From positions 39,509,882-39,573,881 of the forward strand of contig NC_091145.1 of the NCBI RefSeq assembly GCF_041381155.1: a stretch of DNA of 64,000 nucleotides. Direction: 5' to 3'. A program made the translations under genes and the position numbers. The notes beneath the pieces were generated by a model. That model had not been told where the DNA came from. It did not search any database and saw only the letters and a program-made list of their open reading frames with translations. Position 1 is the stretch's first letter. Each line of letters starts with the position of its first letter. Shown piece after piece: positions 62,301 through 64,000 of this stretch. Source of the stretch: Argopecten irradians. Taxonomy: Eukaryota; Mollusca; Bivalvia; Pectinida; Pectinidae.

Positions 62301-64000
62301 CAGGATGTTTTGATATTTCATCTGGTTTGTGGCATTTTACATGTAGAAGTCTTCACTATCCCAGAAAAGAATTTTCAAACGAGTTAGCTGCAGCTATTCA
62401 GTCAAGAGATTTAATTAGTGATAACAATGGTGCTTGTGTTCCTCGTATTGATGGATGTTTGAAAGGTCCTGTATTTGTTCAAGATATTCCAGATACACCT
62501 TGCTCATGTGGAGCAGGTTGGTTTGATTTTCAACATCCACAAGGTAAAACAATATTTAAAAGACACTTCCATCTCTATACAGAGAATGCACCTGTTTTAT
62601 GTCAAGTTTACACTAGGATATGTCTGAGTTCTTCATGTTTATTACCATGGGACGAAGGGAAAATGTCTTGTATTCATGTATATAGTGCAGATACTGCAGC
62701 AGGTGATGAAATTGGTTTCATGTTTATCAATCAAGTTCTAAATTCAAAAACAACCTTTTCTGGTTTTTGTAAATCTATGACGTCAACTTATAGGAGGCGC
62801 TGCCCTCAGTCTAGAGGATTTATGGATCCTGCAGTGTTCCTAAATTGGTGGTTCAGTTGGGCTTCCAATATGAAAATTGATTTTAGAAAACCATGTGATG
62901 TTTGTAAATTTACACCAAATCAATTAGCTTGCGATGGAACAAAAGTGGGAATAAGTTTCAGAAATGCCAAATTTCAAACAATTGAAAAGCCTTCAGAAGC
63001 TACAGTGCATCCAACCTTACACAGAAGGTTGGATAGATGTTTTCTTAAAAATTCAGTAGACATATCTGCTGATAACCTGAAAATCTTAAGAGAACATCTT
63101 TTATTCTTAGCAAAGACATCTTTAGGTGAAAAGAATCTAAATTATGATATTCCTGATCATTTAATTGAAGCCAGAACAGCTCTTCTTCTACGTGTATTAC
63201 CTGAGGAGGTTAAAGAATCATTTGAGCGTTTTCTTGGGGATGACATGACTGGAGTTGAAAAGTTAGTCTATGCCAAGTTACAGACATTGTTATCAACAAC
63301 TGCACCAATATCCACTGTTGTTCCCAAATGCATTGTGACATCTTTATATCAATTACTTGATCATATCAGAGGCATTAATGAAAATGAGAATGGTGATAAG
63401 TATTTCAATGCTGCAATGCAAAATTTGCGCTTTTATTGTCCAGAGGTTAGAGATCTTATTGCATCTTCTTTGTACTGTCATCCCAATCAAGACATTTTAC
63501 ATCAAGACATCTACAAATTCATAAAATATATTACAGATTGTGTTAATTCTTTGGAGGTTTATCCTCCAGAAGATGCTGTAGAGCAATTTGGAACCTATAA
63601 TCCACCCAAATATGGAAGAGCATATTACTTCTCTCCAAGTGGTGCAGTATTGCGAAATATTCGTAAATTTTCTATCGATGAGAAGGGAGCCAAAAATAAT
63701 GAGTCTGATGATAGTCCTATGTCATTTGAGACATGTCACAAACTGTTCTCCAAGGCACAAATGGCATCAAGAGGATCTACTTCCTTGTTTTTGTGGTTTT
63801 GCCCATCACACGGTCATTGCTATGGCTTCCATATGGCATTTGCTGAAGGAAGAAAAGACCCCTATGCTTCATTATACAGTCATTTAGAAACCCCGCCAAA
63901 AGACCTATTCTACGATTTTGCCTGTAATTTGCAAGAATATTGCCTAAATAGAGAAAGTGGATACTTTGAAGGTGTACGATTTTTTCATGATATTTTTCAT
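49380..64000 (+). CDS. Multi-exon gene ending in a KDZ-type transposase region, runs off the right edge
   Basis: Exons recognised: 49380-49432, 52628-52700, 53427-53486, 53744-53821, 54317-54388, 56593-56664, 56827-56883, 57421-57517, 58556-58769, 59052-59234, 59427-59525, then a long open exon from 60056. The first part (about 260 residues) is basic and serine-rich with a zinc-finger-like exon. The last part is a large transposase of the KDZ class: zinc clusters, ACDGTKVGIS and YDFACNLQEYC..RE. Phases agree from 49380 to 58769 and from 59052 to 60500, but not across 58769/59052. So the locus may be two units: a gene ending at the TAG overlapping 58769, and a KDZ element or gene starting near 59055. 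One frame slip near 60505 splits the long exon. Either a domesticated transposase gene or an autonomous KDZ transposon. Confidence 0.65.
49433..52627 (+). other. 3.2 kb first intron
   Basis: Holds a GTGAAATACACAT-type repeat (50240-50370), a tRNA A-box fragment (51234-51263, minus) and two copies of a short dispersed repeat (AATTAAAGGGACAA(T/C)TCA, near 51314 and 52005). No exons were seen. Confidence 0.5.
52628..52700 (+). CDS. Second exon, WRLTYAEVVWAMPTK
   Basis: 73 nt after CCTTTTTTAG, ending AAAAAG/GTAACT. Reads RLTYAEVVWAMPTKPESTAM, TMKK. Phase in 2, out 0. Homology not recognised. Confidence 0.6.
52905..53066 (-). mobile_element. tRNA-derived SINE
   Basis: On the minus strand: A-box-like GTGACTGAGTGGTTAA, B-box-like GTTCTAACCC, then a body with GGCAGGTACCGACTG and TCTGGGTACTGCAACTTTCC-type sequence. 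It sits in the intron after 52700. The body resembles a SINE class common in bivalves, from memory. Confidence 0.6.
53225..53360. repeat. (CTGT)n microsatellite
   Basis: About 32 tetranucleotide copies with a few single-base slips. An overlapping frame reading LSVCLSVC is an artefact of the repeat. Confidence 0.95.
53427..53486 (+). CDS. ELMK exon 1
   Basis: 60 nt, phase 0 to 0, acceptor TTTTAAAG, donor AAG/GTGAAT. Reads ELMKVSSPRRSRKMPKIQTK. Paralogous to the next exon. Confidence 0.55.
53744..53821 (+). CDS. ELMK exon 2
   Basis: 78 nt, phase 0 to 0, acceptor ATATTTAAG, donor AAG/GTAAAT. Reads ELMKLKVSPSAPRQSRFGTT, HKIPTK. The matching start, the final I.TK and shared flanking intron words (GTGTTTATATTTAAG, GTGAATATTG/GTAAATATTG) point to exon duplication. 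Confidence 0.55.
54317..54388 (+). CDS. Third basic exon
   Basis: 72 nt, phase 0 to 0, acceptor ATATTTGAAG, donor AAG/GTATGC. Reads KRFNMPMVAYQEKTRRKSLM, IQPK. Ends IQPK like IQTK and IPTK of the two ELMK exons, and is preceded by the same GTGTTTATATTT words. Confidence 0.5.
54389..56592 (+). other. 2.2 kb intron
   Basis: Very AT-rich. Contains a 36 bp unit repeated three times (TACAATTTGTACATACATAC ..., 56004-56115) and a loose duplication around 55500-55590 (AAAAGCATGAAAG). No exon seen. Confidence 0.5.
56593..56664 (+). CDS. Small exon ITEDLTIILKAK
   Basis: 72 nt with acceptor GCATTGAG and donor AAAG/GTAAGC. Reads ITEDLTIILKAKSIRSIFRR, NGVK. The acceptor lacks a pyrimidine tract; the stronger AG 12 bases upstream would give a stop in the required phase, so the boundary is uncertain. 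Confidence 0.4.
56827..56883 (+). CDS. Small basic exon
   Basis: 57 nt, acceptor CAATTGCAG, donor GAA/GTAAGT. Reads QGQPNKKCVRSSFTRKRKE, phase 0 to 0. Strong splice sites; no homology recognised. Confidence 0.5.
56905..57180 (+). repeat. Dispersed repeat, relative of 37897-38217
   Basis: Contains AACTTCTTCTCAATAACC, TTGGGCCCCTGGCATGTTGG and GAATGACCTTGACCTTCATT, the last being the complement of the block at 38030-38060. It lies in the intron after 56883. Confidence 0.6.
57421..57517 (+). CDS. Zinc-finger-like exon
   Basis: 97 nt, acceptor TTATTATAG, donor ACAG/GTATGT. Reads VINLPTGVHCCGIYHNNDFK, YLDHFKKHHLET. The C-C...H...HH arrangement suggests a degenerate C2H2-type finger, and would put DNA binding in this N-terminal part. 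Confidence 0.55.
57518..58555 (+). other. 1 kb intron
   Basis: AT-rich, with no recognised repeat or exon. Confidence 0.45.
58556..58769 (+). CDS. Exon with 2A-like DVESNP motif
   Basis: 214 nt after TTTTTACAG. Reads ATDKQDISLPITRTTLRRGV, then GFLHQNPTFVFTHSDSKR, LLCCEDVESNPEFDSKR. The phrase SDSKR is repeated, and the matching DNA (GACTCAAAAAGGT) offers two possible donors, at 58718 and 58770. If unspliced, the frame ends at TAG at once. The block LLCCEDVESNP resembles the 2A translational-recoding motif D(V/I)ExNPGP, but the essential GP is replaced by EF. Confidence 0.55.
59052..59234 (+). CDS. CX4C...HX3H zinc-finger exon
   Basis: 61 codons after AAATTGTAG, donor ATG/GTAAGT. Reads CMHEMCRGIESIRFSSIHDL, CHISAYHVFDIICGWDGCVW, DREMETHILKHVYM. 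CGWDGC with HILKH forms an atypical C2H2 finger. The open phase is 0, which does not match the phase 2 exit of the 58556-58769 exon. The ATG at 59055 could be a start. Confidence 0.6.
59427..59525 (+). CDS. Linker exon STIFDSFESWCQ
   Basis: 99 nt, phase 0 to 0, acceptor TAATTTTAG, donor TTG/GTTAGT. Reads STIFDSFESWCQALPSGSFD, ENDTDLRLCPPAL. Acidic; no domain recognised. Confidence 0.55.
60056..64000 (+). CDS. KDZ-type transposase, large exon, open to the right edge, one frame slip
   Basis: Opens after TTTTACACAG as RENFDELLLDSSFPIKKRYT and runs to a TGA at 60526-60528. From about 60506 the next frame takes over (NAIVAESKILEYLHDR...) and stays open for about 1160 codons to base 64000. One A too many in the A6 or A5 run at 60500-60513 would explain the break. 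Landmarks: zinc cluster CSCRTYKTLIEC...CVKCMHCRFLKEC (61736-61860); CxC domain CSCGAGWFDFQHPQGK (62501 on) with following CQVYTRICLSSSC; PCDVCKF...ACDGTKVGIS (62891-62950); and CPSHGHCYGFHMAFAEGRKD...YDFACNLQEYCLNRE...VRFFHDIFH (63800-64000). The spaced HG/EGxxDP/YDxAC/RF..D.FH set is typical of KDZ transposases; Asp of CDG and of YDFAC are likely catalytic (inference). The remaining catalytic part lies beyond the window. Length and openness argue for a young or selected sequence. Confidence 0.8.

Overview
The window is nuclear DNA of an invertebrate animal, most likely a bivalve mollusc. It is AT-rich, its genes have short exons with GT-AG introns, and it carries dispersed repeats whose tails read GGCCAGGTGAGCTAA, which I associate with molluscan genomes. 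It also holds tRNA-headed SINEs and an unusual load of minisatellites. No bacterial or viral gene was seen.

Four gene loci can be supported. (1) On the minus strand, 6106 down to the left edge, are six exons of a CaRF/ALS2CR8-type protein with a MULE-like transposase core and a SWIM zinc finger. It has one in-frame stop and one exon with a frame error. (2) At 38702-40337 (+) is a 5'-truncated, frame-damaged copy of a prostaglandin reductase 1-like (PTGR1) gene. (3) At 48942-41543 (-) is a second PTGR1-like copy, convergent with the first. Its six visible exons keep phase through to the stop, but the N-terminal exons are missing. (4) From 49380 to beyond the right edge (+) is a multi-exon locus. 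Its first exons encode a short basic, zinc-finger-bearing region. From 60056 it is a very long open region encoding a KDZ (Kyakuja-Dileera-Zisupton)-type transposase with CxC zinc clusters and the YDFAC motif, interrupted by one apparent single-base frame slip near 60505.

The rest is repeats. Five minisatellite arrays (42, 46, 31, 69 and 32 bp units) fill about 16.5 kb, roughly a quarter of the window. The largest is a 9.6 kb array of about 209 copies at 23152-32770. The most remarkable is the 69 bp array at 41981-44675: its unit is the last ~57 nt of the penultimate PTGR1 exon plus the first ~12 nt of the following intron, so the exon end and its splice donor have been copied about 39 times inside the gene.

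Mobile DNA includes a MULE-type MITE with a 9 bp target duplication (16205-16521) and a hAT-like short-TIR family present both as ~0.4 kb elements and as 23-39 bp remnants made of little more than the two ends. There is also a long-inverted-repeat element with ends beginning CAGGG, tRNA-derived SINEs, a non-LTR retrotransposon RT fragment (33454-34062), a perfect 75 bp hairpin (37329-37498) and a 1.1 kb tandem duplication (13081-15294).
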